Below, one piece after another: positions 8,943-18,852 of a stretch of 64,000 nt of DNA. Position numbers and translations under genes: made by a program. The notes below the pieces were generated by a model. The model searched no databases. It worked only from the letters and a program-made list of their open reading frames with translations, and was not told the origin of the DNA. The first letter of the stretch is position 1, and each line of letters begins with the position of its first letter. This stretch comes from an uncultured Lachnospiraceae bacterium (GTDB lineage Bacteria; Bacillota; Clostridia; Lachnospirales; Lachnospiraceae): the NCBI GenBank assembly GCA_947177445.1, contig CAMWUL010000003.1, forward strand, positions 52,963 to 116,962, written 5' to 3'.

Positions 8943-11306
8943 ATGGGGAAAATGAGCAGAATGTTTGTGGTGATCTGTTGCGCCATATTTCTGGCGTTTA
9001 TGACAGGGGGGTGCGGTGAGGATACGGGAAATGACGCGTCGGAAGTCGGCAGCAGTGTGTCGTCCGGGCAAAGGGATCATTATGATCTGACGGCGGAAGA
9101 GTGGAAGGCATACGAAGAAATCATTGACAGCGATGATATGTGGTCAGTGTCAGGATACTGGGATGATCTTGCTTCAGGCGTTGCTGCAATGGGAATGGAG
9201 AGAATAGATCGATACACTGTGTCGGAAGGACAGAACTTTTATATTCTGGTAAGTGAAAAGGAATTGGAAGGGCAGAGAAAACAATTCTATTACCTGACAC
9301 AGATTGATATGCTGTCTTTGAAATCGAAGAGAATTGAACTGGATCTTCGGGCCACAGGCTCTCTGACCTCTTTAGAAGCGTCAAAGCTGGCTGTACTGGC
9401 GGATGCATTGGATCAGGGACAGGCAGAGCTTGCGGGACTGGACGCTTCAGGGGGGAAGCTCAGCCTGTTTGTCTGCCGATGGGCAGACGGAAGACTGGAG
9501 GGAATTTATTCCCTCCAGCTGGGAACGGACGGCAGCATTGAAGGGATGACGGACTTGCTTCCGGGGCTTGCGCAGGCCGGAACGCTGTCGGAGAATAGAA
9601 AGCCAACAGACCTGATCAGGGATATTGAAGGGAACTATTTTGTCATGGGCAGTTCAAAGGGAGGAGAAATCTGTGTCCTGGATGAAAAGGGGGAATTTCT
9701 GGCGCAGATAGAGATTTCCGGGAATCAGACTGGTATATACTCATGCACAGGAAAGCTTTTAGACGGGAGGCCGATTTTTGAATATATGGATCCGGAAACA
9801 GGAGCTTTGACTATTTTCTATTTTGACGGAAATGCCGAAAAAATCCTGTATCGGGGACGAGGCTCTTCCGCGGCAGTTCGGTATATCAATGGTTCCGGAG
9901 AAATCATTTGGCTGGATTACAGTGGAATTCTGCGTTGGAATGCTGTGAAAGGAAGCTGCGAGCGCTTTTACCAGGATAACGGACTAAATACATTAAGCTG
10001 TGAGGCAATATTTGTAGACGGGGAAGGAAATATATCCATTGCCTGTTGTAAAGACGACGTTACAAGTTTGTTTTTGTTGAGCCAGGGCGCAGAAGAGCAG
10101 ACTCAGGTGAGAATTTTTCAGCTGTTGGAAGATGCGCAGATGAAGGAAATTGCCGCCCAATATTCCAGAAAGCATCCGGGAACACAGATTGTGGTGGAGA
10201 CCTGTGAGCCGGGAGCTGACAAGACAATTCTATTAAATCGGCTTATGGCGCAGGTAACTTCCGGGAGCGGGCCGGATATTCTTGTGGTGAACAGAAATCA
10301 AATGGAGATTCTTCAGGATAAGGGAGTGCTTGCAGAGCTTTCCCAGGTTCTGCCGGAAGAAATCAGGGAGCAGATTTTTGGAAGCGTACTGCGCCAGGGA
10401 ACAATAAAAAACGATTTATATGGTATATCCAGGCAGGTGAGCATAAGCACTCTTCTGGTACCGCAGAAGGTGTGGGAGGGGGAAACATGGAGTTTTCGGG
10501 ATGTATTGGATCTCTTGGATGAAGGAGAGCGCCGGGACGAACCCTTAGACCGGTTTATCAGTGTGTACTCAAGTCTGACGGCGGATCAGATGTTCTTTGA
10601 CCTTGCTCTGCTGGATGTGGAAGAGGGAACCTCATCTTTTCTGGATATGGAGCAGGGGAAATGTTTTTTTGACACACCGGAGTTTATCAGACTTCTGGAA
10701 GTATGTAAAAAATATGGGGAAGCCCCTGATGCCAGGAAATATATGACAGACGAGGAACGATTTTCTGAAGTGGAAGACGGAAGGGCGCTTAGCTATTCTG
10801 TGGGAGGCGACCTGAAGGCGTTCAGTTATGCCATGGCTATGTGCGGGGAAGATTACCAATGTGTGGGGTATCCTACAGAAGGGGCATGTGGAAGCCGCGT
10901 GACCTGCTATCAGTTTGCGGTAGTGAATGCCAATACAAAGAACTATGATGCCGCGGCTGATTTTTTGAATTTTATTTTGAGCGGGGAAATTCAGAGAGAA
11001 TACGGAACCTCCACCGTGAGACGGGATATTCTGACGGAGGGAGTGGTAGAACGTCCGGGGAATTCCCCCGTATTCATGCATGGAGAGAAAAGTATAATTG
11101 AGCTGGAGGGGAAGCCGGATGGCAGCTCCTACCTTCAGGAGTATGTGGAGCTGCTTGATACGGGAGTTCCGGAGACCTGGATGATGACAGAGCTTCGCAG
11201 CATCATTATGGAGGAGGCAGCCGCTTTCTTCAATGGAGACAAGAGTGCCAAAGACGCGGCGGTTTTGATTCAAAATAAGGTTCAGCTGTATCTGGATGAG
11301 GGATAA
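8943..11306 (+). CDS. Large extracellular solute-binding lipoprotein (N-terminal propeller-like region plus C-terminal sugar SBP region)
   Basis: Lipobox TGGC; C-terminal half GSGPDILVVNRNQMEILQDKGVLAEL and NTKNYDAAADFLNFILSGE resemble family-1 sugar SBPs. Confidence 0.75.
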   Translation: MGKMSRMFVVICCAIFLAFMTGGCGEDTGNDASEVGSSVSSGQRDHYDLTAEEWKAYEEIIDSDDMWSVSGYWDDLASGVAAMGMERIDRYTVSEGQNFYILVSEKELEGQRKQFYYLTQIDMLSLKSKRIELDLRATGSLTSLEASKLAVLADALDQGQAELAGLDASGGKLSLFVCRWADGRLEGIYSLQLGTDGSIEGMTDLLPGLAQAGTLSENRKPTDLIRDIEGNYFVMGSSKGGEICVLDEKGEFLAQIEISGNQTGIYSCTGKLLDGRPIFEYMDPETGALTIFYFDGNAEKILYRGRGSSAAVRYINGSGEIIWLDYSGILRWNAVKGSCERFYQDNGLNTLSCEAIFVDGEGNISIACCKDDVTSLFLLSQGAEEQTQVRIFQLLEDAQMKEIAAQYSRKHPGTQIVVETCEPGADKTILLNRLMAQVTSGSGPDILVVNRNQMEILQDKGVLAELSQVLPEEIREQIFGSVLRQGTIKNDLYGISRQVSISTLLVPQKVWEGETWSFRDVLDLLDEGERRDEPLDRFISVYSSLTADQMFFDLALLDVEEGTSSFLDMEQGKCFFDTPEFIRLLEVCKKYGEAPDARKYMTDEERFSEVEDGRALSYSVGGDLKAFSYAMAMCGEDYQCVGYPTEGACGSRVTCYQFAVVNANTKNYDAAADFLNFILSGEIQREYGTSTVRRDILTEGVVERPGNSPVFMHGEKSIIELEGKPDGSSYLQEYVELLDTGVPETWMMTELRSIIMEEAAAFFNGDKSAKDAAVLIQNKVQLYLDEG

Positions 11307-11358
11307 TTATGTGCATTTTCTGGGTTCTGACGCCGGGAAAAAATAAGAAAAATAAAGA

Positions 11359-11382
11359 GATCCGCCGTTTTTTCGGCGGATC
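11359..11382. terminator. Bidirectional terminator hairpin between convergent genes
   Basis: Perfect 9-bp stem GATCCGCCG-TTTTTT-CGGCGGATC with a T-rich tail on the minus strand. Confidence 0.65.
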
Positions 11383-11396
11383 ATTATCGAGGCATT

Positions 11397-12365
11397 TTAC
11401 CTGGAGATGGATAATTCGTCCATAAGCATATGCCGGTATTCCTTATCCTCTGCAGCGCGTTTTGCATCTTCCGTTCTGCCCAGAGAAAACAATTTTTGGA
11501 TCAGTGAGGCCAGCAGATCCTCGCCCTGCTGAATCCCCTGATCTATTAAAGAATCACTTAAGTTACACATACCCTGCACCTCGCTTTCTAACTCTGCTGT
11601 CATAGCAATATGAAATTCATCGTTCAGCCGCTTCTTTTTTTCTTCCACTGGAGTAGAGGCCGAAAATAAAATATTTAATAGATTCAGGATTTCCAGATTG
11701 TTTTCCTGGTATGCGTCGCCCAGATTCAGGATAACCACTTCCATAAGATCATAATTTTCCTGTTTAGTCTGAAAGGATCCGAATAAGGATTCTTCTACGG
11801 TTCGATATCTAAAAATGCCGTTTTTGCGCTTCTTTGCCGGATCGGGACAGATCCAGATGGAATAGACCTTTTGCAGCTTTTCATAATGCTCATCTGTGAA
11901 GACTGTACCGTATTGCTCAGAGATCATCCGTGCGCAGTAATAAAAACCTCTTGTTACCAGCGGATAACCGGGAGTGTCGTTCAGTTGGATTTCAAGATTT
12001 ATGATCAGCTGTATGGGTGCAGTTATTCCCGGTGCGCAGGCTTTAAAGCGAATGTCATAATATACGGTCTGGTCTTTGATGGAATTTGCCTCGGTGTTTG
12101 ATCCGTCGATCCGCATATCACCGTCCAGCCTCGTGTCTTTATCCAATTGATCCTGATGTACGGCCTTCCGGGAAATCACAGGTTTTTCCTGAATGCAGTT
12201 TTTGGCGATAAAGCTGACGCTGTATTGTGAAAATTCTTTTGTACAGGATTTCAGAATCCATGCAATAATCGATTCGTAAGTCAAAATTTTCTTGGCGCAC
12301 TCATCATACTTTGCTTTATCGGCGGCCATATCGATGGTTTGTGCAATGCCGGTTTGTCTTACCAT
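11397..12365 (-). CDS. Rpn-family / PD-(D/E)XK nuclease family transposase-like protein
   Basis: YYDIRFKACAPG...LIINLEIQLND nuclease-like core and Rpn-like C-terminal tail; track ORF extends to 12425, start 12365 preferred (upstream GGAG). Confidence 0.65.
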   Translation of the reverse strand: MVRQTGIAQTIDMAADKAKYDECAKKILTYESIIAWILKSCTKEFSQYSVSFIAKNCIQEKPVISRKAVHQDQLDKDTRLDGDMRIDGSNTEANSIKDQTVYYDIRFKACAPGITAPIQLIINLEIQLNDTPGYPLVTRGFYYCARMISEQYGTVFTDEHYEKLQKVYSIWICPDPAKKRKNGIFRYRTVEESLFGSFQTKQENYDLMEVVILNLGDAYQENNLEILNLLNILFSASTPVEEKKKRLNDEFHIAMTAELESEVQGMCNLSDSLIDQGIQQGEDLLASLIQKLFSLGRTEDAKRAAEDKEYRHMLMDELSISR

Positions 12366-12585
12366 GGGCCTGTAACTCCAATCCGCAGTGGGAATTTTTC
12401 GTCTTCTGCATTTCAATTTTATCATAAATCGTTCCGGCAGTCAACGAAGGCGGAAAAACATAGAAATTAGTTCACAATGTCTATTATGAGAAAAAATCAA
12501 TTTTTGCAAAGGAAAAGTCATTGCTTTGAAGCGCTATATGAATTAAGCTTGTATTAAAAACGGGCATTAAGGAGATGGAATTACC

Positions 12586-15090
12586 ATGCTGTGTGCAGTA
12601 AAGGAAAAAAGCAGTGAGATCGTCAGGGCAGAACGCAGGGATGACAGGCTGTATCTGTATTCTGAGGCCGGCATATGCAGGCTGGAACCGAAGGACTCGG
12701 GGACGTTGAGAATTACTTATACACAGTCAAATGATTTTTCCGTAGAGGAAAAGCCAGGAGTGGTTTTCCGGCAGGTATATGCCGGATGGGAGTATTGGGA
12801 AAATGCAAAAGAGATCGGGCTGGGGATGGAGCAGCTTTCCATTGTTATAAACAGAAAGACTGCGTCCTTTGCTTATTATGACGGACAGGGAAACAGGCTC
12901 TTGAAGGAACGGGAGGAGGACAGCAGAAGTCTGGAGGAATTTACGGTTTACAGGACCCTGGAGGAAGGTACCCGGGTAGAGAAGGAAGCCACCCCTGACG
13001 GGGTTAAGGATGTGGTCAAAGAGGCGGCCAGAATACCTGTGGGAAAAAGCTTTCACACAAGGCTCTATCTGGAATGGGCGGAAGAAGAGGCTGTTTACGG
13101 GCTGGGCCAGCAGGAGGAAGGATTTGGATCTCTGCGGGGCCAGACGGTTTACCTGCACCAGGCCAACCGGAAAATAGCTGTTCCCATGCTGGTTTCCACA
13201 TTGGGGTATGGGATATTGGTGGATACATACAGCCCCATGATATTCAGTGATACCATATATGGTTCCTATCTGTACACGGAAGCCGATCCGGAAATGGATT
13301 ACTATTTTATGAACGGAGGCACCATGGATGGAGTTATCCGAAAATATCGGATGCTTACAGGAAAGGTTTCTCTGCTGCCCAGATGGGCTTACGGATACAT
13401 ACAGTCCCAGGAAAGATATGAGACGGCGGCGGAGATTCTGGACATAGTGAAGGAATATCGGCGCAGGGGTATCGGACTGGACGGAATTGTGCTGGACTGG
13501 TGTTCCTGGGAGGAAAATCAGTGGGGGCAGAAGACCTTTGACCCTGTCCGCTTTCCCGATCCGGCGGGCATGATAGAGGAGCTTTATGACAATCAGGTAC
13601 ACTTTATGATTTCCGTGTGGCCCAACATGGGGGAGGACACAGATAATTACAGAGAGTTTCGGGAGAAGGGACTTTTGCTTCCGGCCTGCAATATTTATAA
13701 TGCGCTTTGTCCGCAGGGCAGGGAGCTGTATTGGGAACAGATCAGAAGGGGACTGTTTTCTCACGGCGTGGATGCCTGGTGGTGCGACAGCAGCGAGCCC
13801 TTTACGCCGGAGTGGAATCATGTTCGGAGACCGGAGCCTTCGGGGATGTATCAGGAATACTGCCAAATGGCAGGGCATCATCTGCCGGCGGAGAAAACGA
13901 ATGCGTACAGCCTGTATCATGCACAGGCCATCTATGAGGGGCAGAGGAGGGACCAGGAAAAGCGGGTGGTAAACCTTACCAGAAGCGCATACACGGGACA
14001 GCAGCGTTATGGAACCATTTTATGGTCCGGAGATATTGAAGCCTCCTGGGATACTTTCCGAAAACAGGTTGCAGCAGGGCTGCATTTTTCCGCCAGCGGA
14101 CTTCCCTTCTGGACTGTGGATATTGGCGCTTTTTTTGTAAAGCCCGGGAATTCGTGGTTTTGGAAGGGGGAATACGATCAGGGGACGCAGGATCTGGGGT
14201 ACCGGGAGCTGTTTGTAAGATGGTACCAGTGGGGATGCTTTCTTCCGATCTTCCGGGGACATGGCACCGACTGCAGGAGAGAGCTCTGGCAATTTGGTAA
14301 TGTGCAGGATGCGGCATTTTATGATGCGCTGCTTGCTGCAAACCGTCTTCGTTATAAGCTGCTGCCCTATATTTATTCTCTTGCGGGAAATTGCTGGCTG
14401 GAGGATGGCTCCATGATCCGTCTGCTGTCCTTTGCATATCCCAAAGACCCGGAGGTGTGGAATATCACAGACCAGTACCTGTTTGGAAATGAAATTATGG
14501 TGTGCCCCGTGCTTGCCCCCATGTATTATGAAAAAGGATCCAGGCCCCTTGCCGGCGTTCCCAAAACAAGGCGGGTTTATCTGCCCGGGGGAAGCGGCTG
14601 GTATGATTATTGGACCGATGTCTGGTTTGAGGGCGGGCAATGGATCGATGCCCAGGCACCCATAGAAAGGATACCGTTGTTTGTCAGGGAAGGAAGTATT
14701 CTTCCTGTGGCGGAGATCAATTCGGCAGGGAACTGTTCCGGGGCCAATATACTTTCTGTGCAGGAAGCCTGTGAGCAGAGAAATATTATGGTCTATTCAG
14801 GGGCGGACGGTGACTTTTCCTTTTATGAGGATGCGGGGGACGGTTACGGCTATGAGCAGGGAGAATTTCTGGTCACTGACATGGAATGGAATGAGGGGGA
14901 ACGTAAATTGTCCGTAAGGAGAGTCTGGAACGACGAGATTCGAGGCAGCCGGGCCCGGAATGAAGGGACTCAGGACGGAATGTCCGGAGGCTGTGATGCC
15001 CTGGATAACAGCGGAAAGAAAGTCCGCAAAGTGATTGTGATCAATAGAGACGGAAAGCGGGAGGAGCGAGCATATGGAGAATCAGTTTGA
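12586..15090 (+). CDS. GH31 glycosidase (alpha-xylosidase-like)
   Basis: GIVLDWCSW, DAWWCDSSEP (nucleophile region), FWTVDIGAF, FVRWYQWGCFLPIFRGHG. Confidence 0.88.
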   Translation: MLCAVKEKSSEIVRAERRDDRLYLYSEAGICRLEPKDSGTLRITYTQSNDFSVEEKPGVVFRQVYAGWEYWENAKEIGLGMEQLSIVINRKTASFAYYDGQGNRLLKEREEDSRSLEEFTVYRTLEEGTRVEKEATPDGVKDVVKEAARIPVGKSFHTRLYLEWAEEEAVYGLGQQEEGFGSLRGQTVYLHQANRKIAVPMLVSTLGYGILVDTYSPMIFSDTIYGSYLYTEADPEMDYYFMNGGTMDGVIRKYRMLTGKVSLLPRWAYGYIQSQERYETAAEILDIVKEYRRRGIGLDGIVLDWCSWEENQWGQKTFDPVRFPDPAGMIEELYDNQVHFMISVWPNMGEDTDNYREFREKGLLLPACNIYNALCPQGRELYWEQIRRGLFSHGVDAWWCDSSEPFTPEWNHVRRPEPSGMYQEYCQMAGHHLPAEKTNAYSLYHAQAIYEGQRRDQEKRVVNLTRSAYTGQQRYGTILWSGDIEASWDTFRKQVAAGLHFSASGLPFWTVDIGAFFVKPGNSWFWKGEYDQGTQDLGYRELFVRWYQWGCFLPIFRGHGTDCRRELWQFGNVQDAAFYDALLAANRLRYKLLPYIYSLAGNCWLEDGSMIRLLSFAYPKDPEVWNITDQYLFGNEIMVCPVLAPMYYEKGSRPLAGVPKTRRVYLPGGSGWYDYWTDVWFEGGQWIDAQAPIERIPLFVREGSILPVAEINSAGNCSGANILSVQEACEQRNIMVYSGADGDFSFYEDAGDGYGYEQGEFLVTDMEWNEGERKLSVRRVWNDEIRGSRARNEGTQDGMSGGCDALDNSGKKVRKVIVINRDGKREERAYGESV

Positions 15091-16531
15091 AAGAAATCAG
15101 CCAATGAAGAATCAGCCAATGAAGATGCAGCCGGCAAAGAAACAGGCCTTTAATCCCTATCTTCCCAGCTGGGAATACATACCGGACGGGGAGCCCTATG
15201 TATTTGGGGATCGGGTCTATGTTTATGGCTCCCATGATTATTACAATGGATATGTTTTCTGCATGGGGGATTACATGTGCTGGTCGGCCCCCGCAGATGA
15301 CCTGGGAAGCTGGCGCTGTGAAGGAGTGATTTATCACAGGAATGAAGATCCCCTGAACCGGCAGGGCAAGATGTGTCTCTATGCGCCGGATGTGACAGTG
15401 GGGCCCGACGGAAGATATTATCTCTATTATGTATTGGATCATGTGTCCATTGTGTCTGTGGCGGTGTGCGATACTCCTGCGGGGAAATATGAATTTTACG
15501 GATATGTCCGCTATGAGGACGGTACCCGCCTGGGAGAAAGACCGGGGGATCAGCCCCAGTTTGACCCGGGGGTGCTGACGGAAGGGGACAGGACATATCT
15601 TTACACAGGCTTCTGCGGCAGGGGAGATAAATCCAGAAAGGGAGCCATGGCCACGGTGCTGGGGCCGGACATGCTTACGATACTGGAGGAGCCGGTGATT
15701 GTGGCGCCGGGCTGCGAGTATGGGGAGGGCACAGGCTTTGAGGGTCATGAGTTTTTTGAGGCCTCCTCCATTCGCAAAATTAAGGACAAATATTATTTCA
15801 TTTATTCCTCTGCAGTTATGCATGAGCTGTGCTACGCCGTCAGTGAAAGTCCTGTTTCGGGCTTTGTGTACGGCGGGGTGCTGGTGAGCAATTGCGACCT
15901 GCATATTGACACCTACAAGCCCGCGGAGCAGCCAATGGCCTATGGGGCCAATAATCATGGCAGTATGGTGCAAATAGCGGGAGAGTGGTACATTTTCTAC
16001 CACCGTCATACCAACGGTACCTGGTACAGCAGGCAGGGCTGTGCGGAAAGGCTGGAAATCCTTCCTGACGGCAGGATCCCTCAGGTGGAGCTTACCTCCT
16101 GCGGGCTGAACAAAGGTCCCCTTGCGGGAGCCGGAGAATATCCGGCGTATATTGCCTGCAATTTGTTTCGGGATATTCCATCGGTATATGTGGGAGACAA
16201 CCGTTTTCCTAAAATTATGCAGGACGGAAGGGACGGGGATGAAGAGCCGGGATATATCGGCAACATTCAGAATTCTGCTGCCGCAGGCTTTAAATATTTT
16301 GACTGCAGGGGCGTCCAGGAGATCCGCATTAAGGTGAGAGGCTATGCGGACGGCGTATTTGAAGTGCGGACCGCCTGGGATGGAGAGGTTCAGGCATCTA
16401 TCAAGGTGCAGTATGCCAATGTATGGGAGGAATACAGTGCGCCCATATCCATACCCGACGGGATACAGGCCATTTATCTGACGTACCGGGGCGGCGGAAA
16501 TGCCAGCCTGTTGTCCTTTACGCTGTTATAG
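15074..16531 (+). CDS. GH43 family arabinofuranosidase/xylosidase with C-terminal CBM6-like region
   Basis: YAPDVTVGPDGRYYLYYVL, HEFFEASSIRKIKDKYYFIYSS, NNHGSMVQIAGEWYIFYHR; overlaps GH31 by 17 bp. Confidence 0.88.
   Translation: MENQFERNQPMKNQPMKMQPAKKQAFNPYLPSWEYIPDGEPYVFGDRVYVYGSHDYYNGYVFCMGDYMCWSAPADDLGSWRCEGVIYHRNEDPLNRQGKMCLYAPDVTVGPDGRYYLYYVLDHVSIVSVAVCDTPAGKYEFYGYVRYEDGTRLGERPGDQPQFDPGVLTEGDRTYLYTGFCGRGDKSRKGAMATVLGPDMLTILEEPVIVAPGCEYGEGTGFEGHEFFEASSIRKIKDKYYFIYSSAVMHELCYAVSESPVSGFVYGGVLVSNCDLHIDTYKPAEQPMAYGANNHGSMVQIAGEWYIFYHRHTNGTWYSRQGCAERLEILPDGRIPQVELTSCGLNKGPLAGAGEYPAYIACNLFRDIPSVYVGDNRFPKIMQDGRDGDEEPGYIGNIQNSAAAGFKYFDCRGVQEIRIKVRGYADGVFEVRTAWDGEVQASIKVQYANVWEEYSAPISIPDGIQAIYLTYRGGGNASLLSFTLL
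15095..15139 (+). repeat. 15-bp in-frame tandem repeat, 3 units
   Basis: AATCAGCCAATGAAG / AATCAGCCAATGAAG / ATGCAGCCGGCAAAG. Confidence 0.8.
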
Positions 16532-16542
16532 GAGGTGCGGGA

Positions 16543-18852
16543 ATGAGTAAGCTGTGGTACAGACAGCCGGCGGAAATATGGGAAGAAGCCCTGCCGCTGG
16601 GAAACGGGCGGGTTGGAGCCATGGTTTTCGGAAAGGTTAACCGGGAGCGGATCCAGGTCAATGAGGAGAGTGTCTGGCTGGGAAGAAAACGGAACAGGAT
16701 CAATCCGGACGCGGCAGATTATATGGGAGAGATACAGGAAGCTGTTTTCGGCGGACAGATTCAGAAGGCGCAGAGGCTGTTGGACATGGCGGCGGCAGGC
16801 TGTCCCGACAGCATGAACCCTTATCAGACTCTGGGAGATGTGGGAATCGAAATAGAAGGCTCGGAAAAAATCGAAAATTATGAGCGCAGTCTGGATTTGG
16901 AGGACGGGACGGTCCGGGTGGCTTATGAAAGCGAAGGTATTGCTTATCGGAGGGAAATATTTGCCTCTCACCCGGAGGACTGTCTGGTGATGCGCTTTAC
17001 CGCAGATCCTCCGGGAAGGATCACTCTTCGCGCAAATTTAAGCAGAGGAAAATATTTTGACCGGGTGGGAAGAGCAGGCCGGGACACCATCTATTTGTAT
17101 GGAGATCAGGGGAGTGAAGGAATTTCCTTTCTGTCTGCATTGAGAGCGCTGCAGACAGGGGGAGAGGTGAGAACAGTGGGACAGAATCTGTGTGTGGAAA
17201 ACGCAGAGGAGGTGATCCTGCTGTTTACGGCTGCGACCACCTGGCAGAAGGAGACTGTCCGGGGAATGGGATCTTTGGAGGAGCGTTTTTTGGCACTGAA
17301 GGAGAGGGCGGAGAAAATTTTTGCAAGGGCATCCGCATTTTCCTATGCGGAGCTGTGGGACCGCCATGTCCGGGATTACAGGAGTCTGTATGGCCGGGTG
17401 CAGCTGGAATTGGAGGGATGCGGGCGTTTCGACGCGCTGCCTGCGGACGAAAGACTTCGGGCAGCAGGGGAGTGCCAGGCAGATCCGGGGCTGGGAAAGC
17501 TTCTGTTTGACTTTGGCAGGTATCTGATGATTTCCTGCAGCAGGCCGGGAGGACTTCCGGCTACATTGCAGGGGATCTGGAACCAGGATTTTCTGCCGCC
17601 CTGGGATTCCAAATATACCATAAATATCAACACGCAGATGAATTACTGGATAGCGGAAAGCTGTAATTTATCGGAATGCCATCTGCCGCTTTTTGACCTG
17701 CTTTCCAGAATGAGAGAAAGCGGAGGTGAGACAGCCAGAAAGATGTACGGCTGCAGGGGATTTGTGGCCCATCATAATACGGACATTCACGGAGACTGTG
17801 CCCCTCAGGACACCTGGTACCCTGCCACTTACTGGGTGATGGGAGCCGCATGGCTGTGCACCCATATCTGGAATCATTATGAATATACGCTGGATATTCG
17901 ATTTCTGAAGGAATATTATCCGATTATTAAGGAGGCTGTATCGTTTTTCCTGGATTTTCTGGTGGAAAAGGACGGGTATCTGGTGACCTGTCCCTCTGTG
18001 TCGCCGGAAAATACCTACCGTCTTCCCGGCGGGGAAAGCGGAGCTGTCACCTACGGACCGGCTATGGATAATCAGATTCTTCGGGATCTGTTCGGACAAT
18101 GCCTGCAGGCGGCGGAGATTTTGCAAAAAGCATATCCGGAAGGGCAGGCCAGGGAAGGACAGGCAGGAATCGGAGAGCAGGAGAAATTTCTGGAGCAGGT
18201 CCGCAGAGCTCTTGGCATGCTGCGGCCTGACCGGATCAGCGGGCGCGGCACTTTGATGGAATGGGTGGAGGACTACGAGGAGTGTGAACCGGGACACAGG
18301 CATATTTCCCATCTCTATGGTCTCCACCCTTCAGGACAGATCACTGTGGACGGCACGCCGGAGCTTGCCCGGGCCGCCGCAAAAACTCTGGAGAGCCGTC
18401 TGTCCCAGGGCGGGGGGCATACCGGCTGGAGCCGGGCGTGGATCATTAATTTATATGCGAAGCTGTGGGACGGGGAGAAGGCGTATGCCAATCTGGAACA
18501 GCTTCTCTCCGGTTCTACCTATCCCAACCTGTTTGACCGGCATCCTCCGTTTCAGATCGACGGAAATTTCGGAGCGGCAGCCGCCATTGCCCAAATGCTG
18601 ATACAGAGCAGTGGAGAAAGGGTGGTGCTTCTTCCGGCTCTGCCCAGGGCATGGGAGAGCGGAAGTGTAAAGGGACTGCGGATCAGAGGAAATGCGCAGG
18701 TGGAGCTGGAGTGGAAGGAACATAGATTGACAGCGTGCAGGATTACCGCGTATTCGGCACTTCGAACAAGGGTGCTTTATGAGGGCAGGAAGCTGGAAGT
18801 GCAGATTCCTGCGGGAGAGACCCATTCCCTGCCGCCTGGCGCTTTTTTCTGA
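16543..18852 (+). CDS. GH95 family (alpha-L-fucosidase/alpha-L-galactosidase)
   Basis: WYRQPAEIWEEALPLGNGRVGAMVFG, NINTQMNYWIAESCNLSECHLPLFDL, HHNTDIHGDCAPQD, FQIDGNFGAAAAIAQML; RBS ggaggtg; track ORF starts at 16423. Confidence 0.92.
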   Translation: MSKLWYRQPAEIWEEALPLGNGRVGAMVFGKVNRERIQVNEESVWLGRKRNRINPDAADYMGEIQEAVFGGQIQKAQRLLDMAAAGCPDSMNPYQTLGDVGIEIEGSEKIENYERSLDLEDGTVRVAYESEGIAYRREIFASHPEDCLVMRFTADPPGRITLRANLSRGKYFDRVGRAGRDTIYLYGDQGSEGISFLSALRALQTGGEVRTVGQNLCVENAEEVILLFTAATTWQKETVRGMGSLEERFLALKERAEKIFARASAFSYAELWDRHVRDYRSLYGRVQLELEGCGRFDALPADERLRAAGECQADPGLGKLLFDFGRYLMISCSRPGGLPATLQGIWNQDFLPPWDSKYTININTQMNYWIAESCNLSECHLPLFDLLSRMRESGGETARKMYGCRGFVAHHNTDIHGDCAPQDTWYPATYWVMGAAWLCTHIWNHYEYTLDIRFLKEYYPIIKEAVSFFLDFLVEKDGYLVTCPSVSPENTYRLPGGESGAVTYGPAMDNQILRDLFGQCLQAAEILQKAYPEGQAREGQAGIGEQEKFLEQVRRALGMLRPDRISGRGTLMEWVEDYEECEPGHRHISHLYGLHPSGQITVDGTPELARAAAKTLESRLSQGGGHTGWSRAWIINLYAKLWDGEKAYANLEQLLSGSTYPNLFDRHPPFQIDGNFGAAAAIAQMLIQSSGERVVLLPALPRAWESGSVKGLRIRGNAQVELEWKEHRLTACRITAYSALRTRVLYEGRKLEVQIPAGETHSLPPGAFF

